The notes beneath the pieces are model-generated. The model was not told the DNA's origin. It searched no databases and was given only the letters and a program-made list of their open reading frames with translations. Shown piece after piece: positions 1-8,727 of a stretch of DNA of 64,000 bases. The stretch's first letter is position 1. Each line of letters opens with the position of its first letter. Origin of the DNA: Velthaea sp965214335. GTDB lineage: Bacteria > Vulcanimicrobiota > Vulcanimicrobiia > Vulcanimicrobiales > Vulcanimicrobiaceae. A program made the translations under genes and the position numbers. The stretch lies in contig CBDCBO010000008.1 in assembly GCA_965214335.1 (NCBI GenBank), forward strand, positions 186,001-250,000, in the 5' to 3' direction.

Positions 1-868
1 AGTTACGCTGGTCGTAGAGATTACTGACACCGAGCATCTTCTCGACTTTGGCGACGCCGGTCTCGGTGATCGGCACCGCGTGCGCCTTTTCATCGACCGT
101 GAAATCTTCGTCTTTGACGAGCCGCGGAATGACTTGGGCGAATTTGCCGTACAGTTCGGTCGCGTCGTGGCCTTGGCCGCTGATGATGAGCGGCGTGCGC
201 GCTTCGTCGATAAGAATCGAATCGACCTCGTCGACGATGGCGTAGTGCAGCGGACGCTGCACCATGTCTTCGAGTCGCCACGCCATATTATCGCGCAAGT
301 AGTCGAAGCCGATTTCGTTGTTCGTGACGTAGGTGATATCCGACTCGTAGGCCGCACGGCGTCCGGCCGAGTCCAGGTCGTGCTGAATGACGCCGACGGA
401 CAAGCCCAGGAAATTATAGAGCGGCGCCATCCATTCGGCATCACGTTTGGCCAGATAGTCGTTGACGGTGACGACGTGGACGCCGTTACCGGCGAGCGCG
501 TTGAGATAGACCGGCAATGTGGCGACGAGCGTCTTGCCCTCGCCGGTGCGCATTTCGGCAACCTTGCCTTCGTGCAGCACTTGGCCGCCCATGATTTGAA
601 CGTCGAAGTGCCGCATCTGCATGACCCGCTTGCCGGCCTCGCGGACCACGGCGAACGCCTCGGGCAGCAGGTCGTCGAGCAGCTGGCGCGTTTCTTCGGG
701 CGCTGCCGCCGCACCGACCCGTTCCTTGAATTCCACCGTCTTAGCCGCGAGCTCGGCGTCGGACAATGCCGCGATATCGGATTCAAGAGCATTGACGCGC
801 ACGGCGGTCCGGCGTAAGCGCGTGACTTCGCGTTCGTTACCATCGAACAGGGTCTTGAGGAAAGCCAT
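1..868 (-). CDS. secA: Preprotein translocase ATPase SecA (N-terminal part, cut by window edge)
   Basis: SecA is the cytoplasmic motor that drives unfolded preproteins through SecYEG. Translating the minus strand from the ATG at 866-868 gives 289 open codons running off the left edge, so only the N-terminal third is present. The start (MAFLKTLFD) is typical of SecA. Walker A is MRTGEGKT at about residues 106-113. The helicase-type motifs NDYLAKRD, YVTNNEIGFDYLRDN and DEVDSILIDEARTPL follow in the expected order and spacing. It is the last gene of the minus-strand run that starts with the RodZ-like gene, 66 bp downstream of a small membrane protein. The family is not in doubt; the C-terminal preprotein-binding and zinc regions lie outside the window. 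Confidence 0.97.
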   Translation of the reverse strand, partial: MAFLKTLFDGNEREVTRLRRTAVRVNALESDIAALSDAELAAKTVEFKERVGAAAAPEETRQLLDDLLPEAFAVVREAGKRVMQMRHFDVQIMGGQVLHEGKVAEMRTGEGKTLVATLPVYLNALAGNGVHVVTVNDYLAKRDAEWMAPLYNFLGLSVGVIQHDLDSAGRRAAYESDITYVTNNEIGFDYLRDNMAWRLEDMVQRPLHYAIVDEVDSILIDEARTPLIISGQGHDATELYGKFAQVIPRLVKDEDFTVDEKAHAVPITETGVAKVEKMLGVSNLYDQRN

Positions 869-934
869 ACGAGCTATAACCGTTCGGCGCGCAATCCGGT
901 TCCCCGGCTAAGAACAAATGCGCGCCGGACCGAG

Positions 935-1123
935 CTAGGTAGCCGCCGGACTCGGCGCGGCGCCCGCTGACTGCATGGTCGAGGCGCCGGACGCATCCGC
1001 GGCCGGACCCGCCGAGCCGAGGCCGCTCTTGCTCAGGAAGAAGAAAACCACGAGCACGGCCAGGGCCACGACGATGGCCAAAATGCCGACTTTTTGGGCT
1101 TCATTGCGAACCGAATTGTTCAT
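935..1123 (-). CDS. Small single-pass membrane protein
   Basis: A 62-residue protein with a short N-terminus and one strong membrane helix (about residues 12-31, GILAIVVALAVLVVFFFL). A low-complexity Ala/Gly/Ser/Pro tail of some 30 residues follows. The ATG is preceded by AAAGG at good ribosome-binding distance, which argues that the ORF is real despite its size. It sits between the polysaccharide deacetylase and secA on the same strand. By context it could be an accessory of the secretion or envelope machinery, but nothing in the sequence shows a function. I do not recognise a named family. Confidence 0.65.
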   Translation of the reverse strand: MNNSVRNEAQKVGILAIVVALAVLVVFFFLSKSGLGSAGPAADASGASTMQSAGAAPSPAAT

Positions 1124-1191
1124 CGTGCTTTACCTTTCTGCGAACACCGCTGTCTGCGCGTTCGTCGCCGCGTGTTCCTCGCAAGGCAGCG

Positions 1192-1983
1192 TCACGGCGG
1201 TGCATCCAGGCGAAGCTTCCGCGGATGATTGAGCTGGTCGGGGCTGACCGCGTGCAGCAGATTGCCGACCGTAACGAAGGTGTAGCCGGCCGCTCGAAAG
1301 CGGCCGACGACCGCGGGCAGCATTTCGACGGTCGCCGGTCGCCCGCTGTGCAGCAGCAATATTTCCGGCGCGGTCGCGTGCGCGAAGATGTGTTGCTGCA
1401 ATGCGCCGGCCGAAACTTGACGCCAGTCGCCCGGATCGTCGGTCCACAAAACGACGTCGTAACCTGCGGTTTGCGCGACGCGTAAGGTCGCTTCGCGATA
1501 GCGGCCGTGCGGTGGGCGCATCAGCGTGCGCAACGCGGGATCGGCCACCACCTTGCCGAGCTGCGCTGCGCCGGCGTCGATTTCTTGCCGCACGGCGGTG
1601 TCGTCGAGCCGGTCCAGATCGGGATGGGTGAGGGTGTGGTCGGCGATCTCGTAGCCGTCGGCGGCGATCCGGCGCACGAGTTCGGGGTATTGCTGGCCGT
1701 CGCGGCCGATGAGAAAAAACGTCGCCGGAACGTGCAGATCGTCGAGTACGTCGAGGAGCAACGGGGTGTCGACCGGATACGGGCCGTCGTCGAACGTCAG
1801 CGCCACGAGTTTTGGGCGCGGACCCGCCGGCGGAGCGTTACCATGGATGAGCCGCTCCCAGCGCACCGCCAGCGACGGCGAGAGCAGCCGGTGCACGTCC
1901 ATCTGCGGAGTCACGATCGCCGGTGCGCCCAAAGCGTCGGTCCGTCGATACAGGCGATAGCCACCGTACACGACGACGGCCAA
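1192..1983 (-). CDS. Polysaccharide deacetylase (NodB-type), membrane-anchored
   Basis: A metal-dependent carbohydrate esterase of the NodB fold that would remove acetyl groups from peptidoglycan or another surface glycan. The five family motifs are visible: TFDDGP near residue 64, the zinc-binding HTLTH, RPPHGRY, the W-containing motif VLWTDDPGDW, and LLHSG near the end. An N-terminal hydrophobic stretch would anchor it outside the cytoplasmic membrane. The start is uncertain. The only usual codon is TTG at 1983, without a convincing ribosome-binding site. The frame stays open upstream and codes for further hydrophobic residues (ALALCAAIL), so the true membrane anchor may begin earlier at a non-canonical codon. 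It lies 38 bp downstream of the LCP gene, which supports a shared role in wall-polymer processing. Confidence 0.9.
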   Translation of the reverse strand: MAVVVYGGYRLYRRTDALGAPAIVTPQMDVHRLLSPSLAVRWERLIHGNAPPAGPRPKLVALTFDDGPYPVDTPLLLDVLDDLHVPATFFLIGRDGQQYPELVRRIAADGYEIADHTLTHPDLDRLDDTAVRQEIDAGAAQLGKVVADPALRTLMRPPHGRYREATLRVAQTAGYDVVLWTDDPGDWRQVSAGALQQHIFAHATAPEILLLHSGRPATVEMLPAVVGRFRAAGYTFVTVGNLLHAVSPDQLNHPRKLRLDAPP

Positions 1984-2021
1984 AATGGCCGCGCAAAGGG
2001 CCAGAGCCCGAATGCGCGCCG

Positions 2022-3353
2022 TTATTGCGGCGTCTTCGGCGGCGCCAACGCTTGCGAGAAGTCGCGGCCGACGATCACCGTGACATCGGTCGGTTCCGGC
2101 GCCGCGCCGGCGCTGGCACTTGGGCTGGGCAACGGCGTGACGGCAGCCGTTTTCAAGGCCAGTTTATCGCGTACGAGTTCGCCGACGCCGGTAGTCTTGG
2201 AGTGCTCGCGAATGACTGTCGTTTCATAGGTGAAGGCGTCGGCGTTGGCGACGCTGTCGACGACGAAACCGCGTTCGCGCAACCGGTCCGCCATCTTGAC
2301 CCCGAGGCCGCTTTGGCCGCTACCGTTTTGCACCGCGATGTGCACGTGCGACGGCGGAACGGAGGCCGCCGGGCCGGGCGCAGGCGGCGGCGTTTCGCGC
2401 GCGTAGGGGCCGGTCAAAACGGCAACTTCCGCCGCCCGCTGCTTGATGTCGGGCAGCAGCACTTCGCCCGACGCCGCTTGTTTGGTATCCACATACCGAA
2501 TCTGGTCGGCTTTGAAATCGGCGAGATTGATATCGCGGTAATGCCACGCGAGGCTCTTCTTCTCATCGTCCGTCAGGTTCGTGGTGACGTTGCGGTTGAT
2601 GACGCCGATGAGCGCGCCGATATGCGCGAGGTCGTTGAATTTGTCGGCCTTAAGTTTCGCCACCGTAATTTGCAGCACTTGTTGTTGACGTTTGATGCGG
2701 CACGGATCGCTACAGGCGTCGTGCCGGAAGCGGCTGTACGAAACAGCTTGCTCGCCGTTCATATGCATGAGACCGGGCTTGAAGTGGATGTGCAAATGGC
2801 CCCAACTGTCGTCGTAATCCATCTGCTCGGCTACCGCTACATCGATGCCGCCAATCGCATCGACGAGTTCCTTAGTCGCATTAATTTTCAAGACGATGAA
2901 GCGGTCGAAATACCGGTTACGATCGGTCTTGTTCAAACCAAGCCAGGCGCCGATGACCTCGTCGGCATACGGCTCGCCGCCGGCCGCGAAGGCGCCGTTG
3001 ATTTTGTCTTCCGTACCGTGAATCACCGCGTCCATGTCGCGCGGAACCGAAATGAGCTTGACCGTTTTCGTTGGAAAATCAAGACCGGCGACCATGATCG
3101 TATCGCTGCGCGCCTGCGTCGAGTACTCCTGATCTTTACTATCGTAATTATAGTCGATGCCGAGCAACAGTACATAGAGCCGGTCGCGGCCGAATACCGA
3201 TTGTGGCGAGGGGACGAAAAACGTGACGGCAGTCGTTACCGGGTTCGAATTTCCGGTTTGCACCATGCGCGTCGCGAGTAGCCCGCACGCCGCCGAAACG
3301 GCTAGCATGACGGCTAAGAATGCATACGGAAACCAGCGACGACCCGGCGTCAA
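2022..3353 (-). CDS. LytR-CpsA-Psr (LCP) family protein with LytR_C domain
   Basis: LCP proteins transfer undecaprenyl-linked polymers onto peptidoglycan outside the membrane. This 443-residue protein has an N-terminal membrane anchor (about residues 8-30). The LCP catalytic domain follows, with the hallmarks LLLGID, ARSDTIMVAGLD, SVPRDM, INGAFAAGG, YSRFRHD and an Arg/Gln-rich RIKRQQQ segment. A C-terminal LytR_C domain (HIAVQNGSGQSGLG...) lies behind a Pro/Ala linker. The start overlaps the stop of rimO as ATGA, so translation is probably coupled. The deacetylase follows 38 bp later. The acceptor polymer cannot be told from sequence. LCP proteins are best known from Gram-positives but also occur in diderm phyla. 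Confidence 0.92.
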   Translation of the reverse strand: MTPGRRWFPYAFLAVMLAVSAACGLLATRMVQTGNSNPVTTAVTFFVPSPQSVFGRDRLYVLLLGIDYNYDSKDQEYSTQARSDTIMVAGLDFPTKTVKLISVPRDMDAVIHGTEDKINGAFAAGGEPYADEVIGAWLGLNKTDRNRYFDRFIVLKINATKELVDAIGGIDVAVAEQMDYDDSWGHLHIHFKPGLMHMNGEQAVSYSRFRHDACSDPCRIKRQQQVLQITVAKLKADKFNDLAHIGALIGVINRNVTTNLTDDEKKSLAWHYRDINLADFKADQIRYVDTKQAASGEVLLPDIKQRAAEVAVLTGPYARETPPPAPGPAASVPPSHVHIAVQNGSGQSGLGVKMADRLRERGFVVDSVANADAFTYETTVIREHSKTTGVGELVRDKLALKTAAVTPLPSPSASAGAAPEPTDVTVIVGRDFSQALAPPKTPQ

Positions 3354-4741
3354 GCAACGACCGCCGCAGGCACCGCGGTTCCGTAGAAGTCGAATGCGCC
3401 GTAACCGTCCAGGCGGACATCGACGAAGGAGCCGATCGGCGCACCGGCGGTAAAAAAGATGCCGCCGTCGACGCCGGGCGCTTCACCCGGCGAACGCCCG
3501 ACATAGACATCCGTCGAGGCGAGCGCAGCCGCAATCGGATCGGTGCGGCGCAGGGTCCGGCGCGCCTCGACGAGCACCCGTACCGTTTCGCCAATCCGTC
3601 GCGCCCGGGCTTTTTCCGATGCCAGACGCTGCGCTTCGCGCAGACGGACCAACCGCCGGCGCTTCTCGCGTTCGGGTACTTGGCCCGGCAACGTCGCGCC
3701 GGGCGTACCGTCTTCACGCGAGTAGGAGAAAAAGCCGACCCGGTCGAGCTCGGCGCGGCCGATCCAGGCTTCGAGATACTCGACGTGCTCGGGTGTTTCG
3801 CCCGGAAAACCGACGATGAACGTCGAGCGCATCGTCACGCCCGGAACGCGGCGCCGGAACTCGTCGATGATCTCCAGATAGCGCTCGCCGTTCGATGGCC
3901 GCAACATCGCGCGCAGCACATCCGGATGGGCATGCTGCAGCGGCATGTCCATGTATTTGCAGACCTTGGGAAGCGTTGCCATCGCTTCGATGAGTTCGCT
4001 GTCGACCGTCGCGGGATACAAGTACAGCAGCCGGATCCACTCGATGCCGTCGATCGCGTGCAGGCTGCGCAGGAGTTGGGCGAGGCCACCCCGCCGGGCA
4101 CCGCGGTCGCGGCCATACATCGACGTATCTTGCGCGATCAGGATGAGTTCTTTGGTGCCGCCCGCCGCCAGTGCGCGCGCTTCCTTGAGGATCGACTCCT
4201 CGCTCCGCGAGCGAAACTTCCCACGCAGCGCCGGGATGATGCAGAACGTGCACGGATGATCGCAGCCTTCGGCAACTTTGAGGTAGGCGGTCGCGGATGG
4301 CGTGGTGATGAGGCGCGGTAAAAAATCGTGTTCCGGCTCGGCATCGAATTGCAAGCGGATCGGATGATGACCGGCTTGCGCGTCATCGAGCAGCTCGACG
4401 ATGCCGGCATAGGCACCGGTGCCGATCACGCCGTCGATTTCGGGAATCAGCGATTGCAGCTGATCGCCGAAGCGCTGCGAAAGACAGCCCGCGACGATGA
4501 GTTGCTGCCCCGGCTTTTTCTGCGCCGCATGCTCCAAGATCATGTCGGTGGACTCGGCCTTGGCCGGGTCGATGAACGCACACGTATTGATAACGACCGC
4601 GTCGGCTTGGGCGGCATCGGCCACGAGTTCCCAGCCCGCCGCCCCCAATTTACCGATCATCACTTCGGAATCGACGAGATTCTTCGCGCAGCCCAGAGAG
4701 ACAAACGAAACGCGCTGTGCGCGCGTTGCAACGGGTGCCAT
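3350..4741 (-). CDS. rimO: Ribosomal protein S12 methylthiotransferase RimO
   Basis: A radical-SAM methylthiotransferase that adds a methylthio group to the conserved aspartate of ribosomal protein S12. At 463 residues it has family length. Cys18 (SLGCAKNLVDSE), Cys54 (NTCAF) and Cys86 (AGCLSQR) bind the auxiliary cluster. Cys160, Cys164 and Cys167 (CDHPCTFC) bind the radical-SAM cluster. The SLGCAKNLVDSEVM signature distinguishes RimO from the tRNA enzyme MiaB. A C-terminal TRAM-like region follows. The start ATG shares one base with the yajQ stop (TGATG) and its own stop overlaps the LCP start, so three genes are chained without gaps. Confidence 0.96.
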   Translation of the reverse strand: MAPVATRAQRVSFVSLGCAKNLVDSEVMIGKLGAAGWELVADAAQADAVVINTCAFIDPAKAESTDMILEHAAQKKPGQQLIVAGCLSQRFGDQLQSLIPEIDGVIGTGAYAGIVELLDDAQAGHHPIRLQFDAEPEHDFLPRLITTPSATAYLKVAEGCDHPCTFCIIPALRGKFRSRSEESILKEARALAAGGTKELILIAQDTSMYGRDRGARRGGLAQLLRSLHAIDGIEWIRLLYLYPATVDSELIEAMATLPKVCKYMDMPLQHAHPDVLRAMLRPSNGERYLEIIDEFRRRVPGVTMRSTFIVGFPGETPEHVEYLEAWIGRAELDRVGFFSYSREDGTPGATLPGQVPEREKRRRLVRLREAQRLASEKARARRIGETVRVLVEARRTLRRTDPIAAALASTDVYVGRSPGEAPGVDGGIFFTAGAPIGSFVDVRLDGYGAFDFYGTAVPAAVVA

Positions 4742-5232
4742 CAGCGGTAATTCTTGAACTGAAGCGGCAGTTCGTAATCCATGTCGGCGAGCAAGCGCTG
4801 AACTTTTTGCAGATCGTCCTTCGATTTGCTGGTAATCCGGATTTGCTCGTCTTGGTACTGCGCGCTCACCTTGAGTTTTGAAGCTTTGATCGCTTCTATG
4901 AGCGGCTTGCTCTTGTCTTTGGGTATGCCCGAGCGCAGAACGATTTTTTGCCGGATGGCCCCGTGCGTCGCGGCTTCGGCTTTTTCGTAATCGAACGCTT
5001 TGATATCGATCCCGCGCTTGACGGCCTTGGATTGGATGATGTCGATCACGTTGCGCAACTTGAGCTCGTCGTCGGCCAGCAACGTGATGTCTGTTTCGGT
5101 GTTCTCAATCGACGCAACCGAATTCTTGAAGTCGAAGCGCCCGGCTATTTCTTTACGGGCCTGATTCAACGCGTTTTCGAGTTCCTGAGCGTCGACTTTC
5201 GAGACGACATCAAATGAATTTTCGCTAGCCAC
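4741..5232 (-). CDS. yajQ: YajQ family nucleotide-binding protein
   Basis: A small cytosolic protein of the YajQ family; some members bind cyclic di-GMP or nucleotides and act as effectors. The N-terminus ASENSFDVVSKVD and the internal GRFDFKNS and TDITLLADDE segments are diagnostic. The reading frame is open upstream to a GTG at 5253. The GTG at 5232 is the better start: it gives the conserved family N-terminus (163 residues in all) and follows AAGGAT at correct spacing. It sits between the RodZ-like gene and rimO. A cyclic di-GMP link is possible because a GGDEF-EAL enzyme is encoded at 40.6-42.7 kb, but that is inference. Confidence 0.93.
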   Translation of the reverse strand: MASENSFDVVSKVDAQELENALNQARKEIAGRFDFKNSVASIENTETDITLLADDELKLRNVIDIIQSKAVKRGIDIKAFDYEKAEAATHGAIRQKIVLRSGIPKDKSKPLIEAIKASKLKVSAQYQDEQIRITSKSKDDLQKVQRLLADMDYELPLQFKNYR

Positions 5233-5268
5233 GAGTATCCTTATGTGCCGCACGCGCTCGCGCGCGGG

Positions 5269-6081
5269 CTACAGTTGAAATGAGCGTTCCGCGACGTCGC
5301 CCAGGCCGCCCATCGGTCCCAGATCCTTACCGCCGACCCACAAATCGACGCCACCGGCGTTACCGGCGCGAACCGTTGCCGACCGGCCTGAAAACGTCCG
5401 GTCGGTGCCCTTGGGATACACACCTTCCATCGCGACTTTCCCGTCGACGACGACGCGTAACCACGATCCGTCTTTGAGCCGCAGGGCAAAGCCGCTCGAC
5501 GGACCCTCATTCTTGGCCCGCGGACGAATGTCCGGTACGACCGCCGTGGCCGGTTCGGCGGAACCGGCGGCCGCCTGCTGCTGCGGCCGCGCGGCGGCAA
5601 CGCCTTTACGCATCGCGCCGGTATTTCCACCGCGCTTGAATTCGACATACTCATAGACCACGAAGACGACCAGGGCGACGGCGAGCAACACGCTGCCGAG
5701 CGCGGCCACCGACAAGCCGGGCTTGCGCTCGGGGCTTGAAAGGCCCGAACGCGACGGCGGTGTACGCGGCGGCTTCGGCGACTGCGGCTTTGGCGTGACA
5801 AGCGGCGGGAGCACAGCGGCCGGGACCGCGACCGGCCCACGGGGCGCACCCGCGGAGATATTGGTCATACCGGCCGACAACGCATCGGCGTCGAGCCGCA
5901 GGTACCGGGCGTACGTTCGTAAGAAACCGCGCGCATAGACCGGCGGTCCGATCGCGCGCCAATCTTCGGCTTCGATCGCCGCGAGATACACGGACCGAAT
6001 GTGGATGCTCTCCGCAACTTCGGCCAGCGTGAGGCCTTGCGACTCCCGCGCGGCGCGCAGTGTCTCTCCGACCGCAGACAT
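5269..6081 (-). CDS. rodZ: RodZ-like helix-turn-helix membrane protein
   Basis: A 270-residue bitopic membrane protein. Residues 1-75 form a cytoplasmic Xre-type helix-turn-helix (GETLRAARESQGLTLAEVAE, then VYARGFLRTYARYL) of the HTH_25 type found in RodZ. A Pro-rich linker follows, then a membrane helix (about 124-143). The extracytoplasmic C-terminus carries the DUF4115-like beta domain with the characteristic SWLRVVVDGK and PKGTDRTF segments. RodZ ties MreB to the elongasome and rod shape; this architecture matches although MreB is not in the window. It is the first gene of the minus-strand envelope run and is divergent from mnmA with only 58 bp between starts. Confidence 0.82.
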   Translation of the reverse strand: MSAVGETLRAARESQGLTLAEVAESIHIRSVYLAAIEAEDWRAIGPPVYARGFLRTYARYLRLDADALSAGMTNISAGAPRGPVAVPAAVLPPLVTPKPQSPKPPRTPPSRSGLSSPERKPGLSVAALGSVLLAVALVVFVVYEYVEFKRGGNTGAMRKGVAAARPQQQAAAGSAEPATAVVPDIRPRAKNEGPSSGFALRLKDGSWLRVVVDGKVAMEGVYPKGTDRTFSGRSATVRAGNAGGVDLWVGGKDLGPMGGLGDVAERSFQL

Positions 6082-6139
6082 GACGAGGACCTTGGCCGCT
6101 GCATCCGGTTCTCCCCTTCACGGAGTTAACGCATCTGAT

Positions 6140-7225
6140 ATGGCTGCGCAGAAAACCCGCGTCGTGGCGGCAATGAGTGGAGGGGTCGATTCGGCCGTTG
6201 CCGCCGGTTTGTTGGCCGAAGCCGGCTACGAGGTTATCGGCGTAACGCTCAAGATGTACGCGCCGACTAAACCGGCGCATGCGAAATCATGCTGCGGCGC
6301 GGACGATTTCGACGATGCGCGACGCAGCGCGGCGATCTTAGGCATCCCGCATTACGTGCTGGATTTCGAAGAATCGTTTCGCGTCAACGTCATCGATCGC
6401 TTCGCCCGCGAGTATGCCAACGGTCGCACACCAAATCCGTGCGTCGCCTGTAATAATTTCGTTAAGCTTGGGACCCTGCAGAAATATGCCGACCGGCTTG
6501 GGGCCGCGTATGTTGCAACCGGCCACTACGCCCGGCTCGAACATACGGCGAGCGGACCACGCTTGTATCGCGGCACCCCGGCCAAAGATCAAGCCTATGC
6601 CCTCGCGCAGCTCACGCCGCGTCAGCTGGGAAGCTTGCTGCTTCCGCTCGGAACGCTCGACAAGGATGCGACCCGCACGCATGCGCAACGGCTGGGTTTG
6701 CCGGTCGCCGCGAAAGCCGAGTCGCAAGACATTTGCTTCGTCGAGGGCGGCGATTACCGCGATGTCTTAGCGCGGCTGACGCCCGGCGGCGCGCGCGACG
6801 GCGCGATCCAAACCAGCGCCGGCGCACGTGTCGGCAGCCACGCCGGCGTGACGAACTTTACCGTCGGCCAGCGCCGCGGCTTGCCGCCCAGCCTTCACGG
6901 ACCGCGTTACGTGACGCGCATCGACGCCGCGACGAACACCATCGTTATCGGCGGGCTCGAAGAACTAGCGGTGCGCGGGTTGACGGCCGACGAGCTGAAC
7001 TTGGTTCGACCCGAGCGGTTCGCCGTCGGCCCGACGCCGGTGCGCGCCATGACACGCTATCGTTCGCGCCCGTTCATGGCCGCCGCCACCGTCGTGTCCG
7101 GCGGCACGCTCGAGCTGGCCTTCGCGGAGCCGCAACTGGCGGTCACGCCCGGACAACTCGTCGCCCTTTTTGATGAAACCTCCGATGAAGTGCTGGGCGC
7201 CGCGACGATCGGAGCGGTCCGCTGA
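6140..7225 (+). CDS. mnmA: tRNA-specific 2-thiouridylase MnmA
   Basis: MnmA makes 2-thiouridine at the wobble position of Lys, Glu and Gln tRNAs, using sulfur relayed from a cysteine desulfurase. The ATP-pyrophosphatase loop SGGVDS is at residues 13-18. The catalytic cysteines are Cys101 (NPCVACNNF) and Cys199 (SQDICFV), at the positions known from E. coli. The ATG at 6140 gives the family N-terminus and 361 residues. The frame is open further upstream but would run back into the divergent rodZ-like gene. GGAG lies about 15 nt upstream, a rather long spacing. A short ORF follows on the same strand. Confidence 0.96.
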   Translation: MAAQKTRVVAAMSGGVDSAVAAGLLAEAGYEVIGVTLKMYAPTKPAHAKSCCGADDFDDARRSAAILGIPHYVLDFEESFRVNVIDRFAREYANGRTPNPCVACNNFVKLGTLQKYADRLGAAYVATGHYARLEHTASGPRLYRGTPAKDQAYALAQLTPRQLGSLLLPLGTLDKDATRTHAQRLGLPVAAKAESQDICFVEGGDYRDVLARLTPGGARDGAIQTSAGARVGSHAGVTNFTVGQRRGLPPSLHGPRYVTRIDAATNTIVIGGLEELAVRGLTADELNLVRPERFAVGPTPVRAMTRYRSRPFMAAATVVSGGTLELAFAEPQLAVTPGQLVALFDETSDEVLGAATIGAVR

Positions 7226-7266
7226 ACGGGCCCGGGGCGCCCGGCAGCGGCGCTGACGAGCCGACC

Positions 7267-7452
7267 GTGGAGCAAGTCGTGGCGGTGCTCTTCGGGGCCG
7301 CGATGAGCGGCGATGAAGTGGCCTGGGCACGGGCCAACGACGTCGATCCCAAGCTCCTCGCGATGTGGAAATTCACCCACGCGCAAGAGTACATCGCGTA
7401 CTTGGAAAAAGTGTTGCGCATGATTCGCAGCCGAGCCGGCACGACCGGCTAG
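7267..7452 (+). CDS. Small hypothetical protein downstream of mnmA
   Basis: A 61-residue ORF from GTG at 7267. The same frame is open back to a CTG that overlaps the mnmA stop codon (7222), so the protein could be some 15 residues longer. Its composition is protein-like: acidic and aromatic residues are mixed, with a helical C-terminal half (FTHAQEYIAYLEKVLRMIRS). I do not recognise a family; a small helix-turn-helix or helical-bundle protein would fit. Its end overlaps the end of the convergent gene by 4 nt. Close linkage to mnmA suggests co-transcription. Confidence 0.5.
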   Translation: MEQVVAVLFGAAMSGDEVAWARANDVDPKLLAMWKFTHAQEYIAYLEKVLRMIRSRAGTTG

Positions 7453-7700
7453 CGCGCCCTCTGCCCCGTTTTACACGCGCGCCGGCGAGACACGTATGCG
7501 ATGGTTTCGACGATCGAGAAAACGAGGGTCGACGCGATCCAAATCGCACCGGCTCCAGTCACGCGGTCGTTCGTCGCGAGCGCCAACGCGTAGGCCGACA
7601 GGAACGACACCGGCGTGTACTTCAGCTGGTAGATCAGAAAATCGCTCAGGCTGCGGATGTCGCAAAAGCTGGTAACGTTGCGGAATCGATGCAGCTTCAA
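7449..7700 (-). CDS. Small membrane protein, DUF2061-like
   Basis: An 83-residue protein starting at TTG 7700, whose first bases overlap the TGA stop of the upstream gene (TTGA). It has two hydrophobic segments (about residues 24-43, then GAIWIASTLVFSIVETIAYV) and a basic tail. The layout of two helices with Lys-Tyr before the first and Glu-x-x-x-Tyr-x-x-Arg after the second resembles DUF2061 membrane proteins; this is a weak resemblance. The frame is open much further upstream, but that part is Arg/Cys-rich and looks like a shadow of the neighbouring gene. Start and existence both rest on the coupled arrangement and hydrophobic pattern. Confidence 0.5.
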   Translation of the reverse strand: MKLHRFRNVTSFCDIRSLSDFLIYQLKYTPVSFLSAYALALATNDRVTGAGAIWIASTLVFSIVETIAYVSRRRACKTGQRAR

Positions 7701-8149
7701 CGCTGACTGCTTTGCGGAATGCCCAATCCGGCGTGAATGCTCGCGTCGAGGCTCTTTCCGGCATCGAGGAGCGGTTTGAGCGCCGATTGCCCGTTGAGCG
7801 CATCGCCGGCAAGCGATCGTGCGTAGTTGCCGACGGCAAGCGTTGCCGCACCGGCCGCGCAACGTACGACCGGATTTGTGAGCGCGGCTTCGACGCCGAT
7901 TCGAACGGCGGTCGCGACGCCGACCGCCCCTTCGGCTTCAACTGCACCGGGAATGAGCTGGACCAGCGCCGCGGCTCCAATGGTCAACAGCGGCGCGACG
8001 GGCGTATGCGACGTAATGCGATCGGGCACAGCGCCGGTACTTGCAGCGCTTGCCGTTGCAGCCGGCGTCAAAGCCGTTGAGAGGGTCGCTTGGGTTTGCG
8101 TTCGGACCGGCGGTTGCGAAGTGGTGGAAGCGGCGACGCTTGTATTCAT
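7697..8149 (-). CDS. Hypothetical Ala-rich protein
   Basis: A 150-residue protein. A Thr/Ala/Gln-rich disordered N-terminus (about 1-45) is followed by hydrophobic, Gly/Ala-rich helices (PLLTIGAAALVQLIPGAVEAEG...). GGAG stands before the ATG at usual spacing. Its stop overlaps the TTG start of the small membrane protein downstream, so the two are probably translated together and may act together. I do not recognise the family. The helices could insert in or lie on a membrane, but no clear signal peptide is present. Confidence 0.6.
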   Translation of the reverse strand: MNTSVAASTTSQPPVRTQTQATLSTALTPAATASAASTGAVPDRITSHTPVAPLLTIGAAALVQLIPGAVEAEGAVGVATAVRIGVEAALTNPVVRCAAGAATLAVGNYARSLAGDALNGQSALKPLLDAGKSLDASIHAGLGIPQSSQR

Positions 8150-8254
8150 AGGACGCTCCAGAAAAAGCGCGGAAAGTGTACGACCGACGGTAGTCGTCCG
8201 ATGTTGTCCCGCGATGTCCGGTATGTGACCTAAGGCGTGATTGGAGTGGATACG

Positions 8255-8716
8255 ATGCTAGAAACGTCGACCAATGTCTCACTGATCGGACCGCATGCCG
8301 GCATGTTCGATGCGTGGTTCGCTCTCTACGAACAGTACGCGAGCGATCGCGGTGCACGGCCGGACCGGCGTACCGGCGGCGTGCTGTGGCGCTGGCTCCT
8401 CGATGGAACCTACCGCGTTGCGGGCGTGATCGCGGTCGACGGTCGCAAAGAAGTCGTGGGCTTCGCACACTACCGTCCGTATCCAAATACGTTAAACGGA
8501 ACCGAAGGCTGCTGGCTCGATGACATTTACGTAGCGCCGGTCTACCGTGATACCGAATTATTAGGCCGGCTCATCGAGAGCGTGTGCGGCACCGCGCGTA
8601 AACGCGGTTGGAGCGAAGTAACCTGGATGGGCACGAACGATTTGGGATTTGGCGAAACCTACGACCGGATCGCGACCCGCTCCGACCTTGCAACGTATCG
8701 CATTCCGCTCGGTTAA
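8255..8716 (+). CDS. GNAT family N-acetyltransferase
   Basis: A 153-residue acetyl-CoA-dependent acyltransferase. The central fold shows the GNAT order: a strand with VVGFAHYRPYP, then CWLDDIYVAPVYRDTELLGRLIE. The latter is the motif A region, where acetyl-CoA pyrophosphate is bound after a conserved I-Y-V strand. A second helix/strand ends in GWSEVTWMG. The ATG at 8255 has GGAG eight bases upstream and is preferred to the in-frame GTG at 8237. The substrate is unknown. It stands alone on the plus strand and converges on the mqn operon. Confidence 0.85.
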   Translation: MLETSTNVSLIGPHAGMFDAWFALYEQYASDRGARPDRRTGGVLWRWLLDGTYRVAGVIAVDGRKEVVGFAHYRPYPNTLNGTEGCWLDDIYVAPVYRDTELLGRLIESVCGTARKRGWSEVTWMGTNDLGFGETYDRIATRSDLATYRIPLG

Positions 8717-8727
8717 CGAAGCCGGCG

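Noticed and set aside
3240..3262. GGTTCGAAT resembling a tRNA T-arm
   Set aside because: It lies inside the LCP coding sequence and no matching acceptor, D or anticodon stems surround it.
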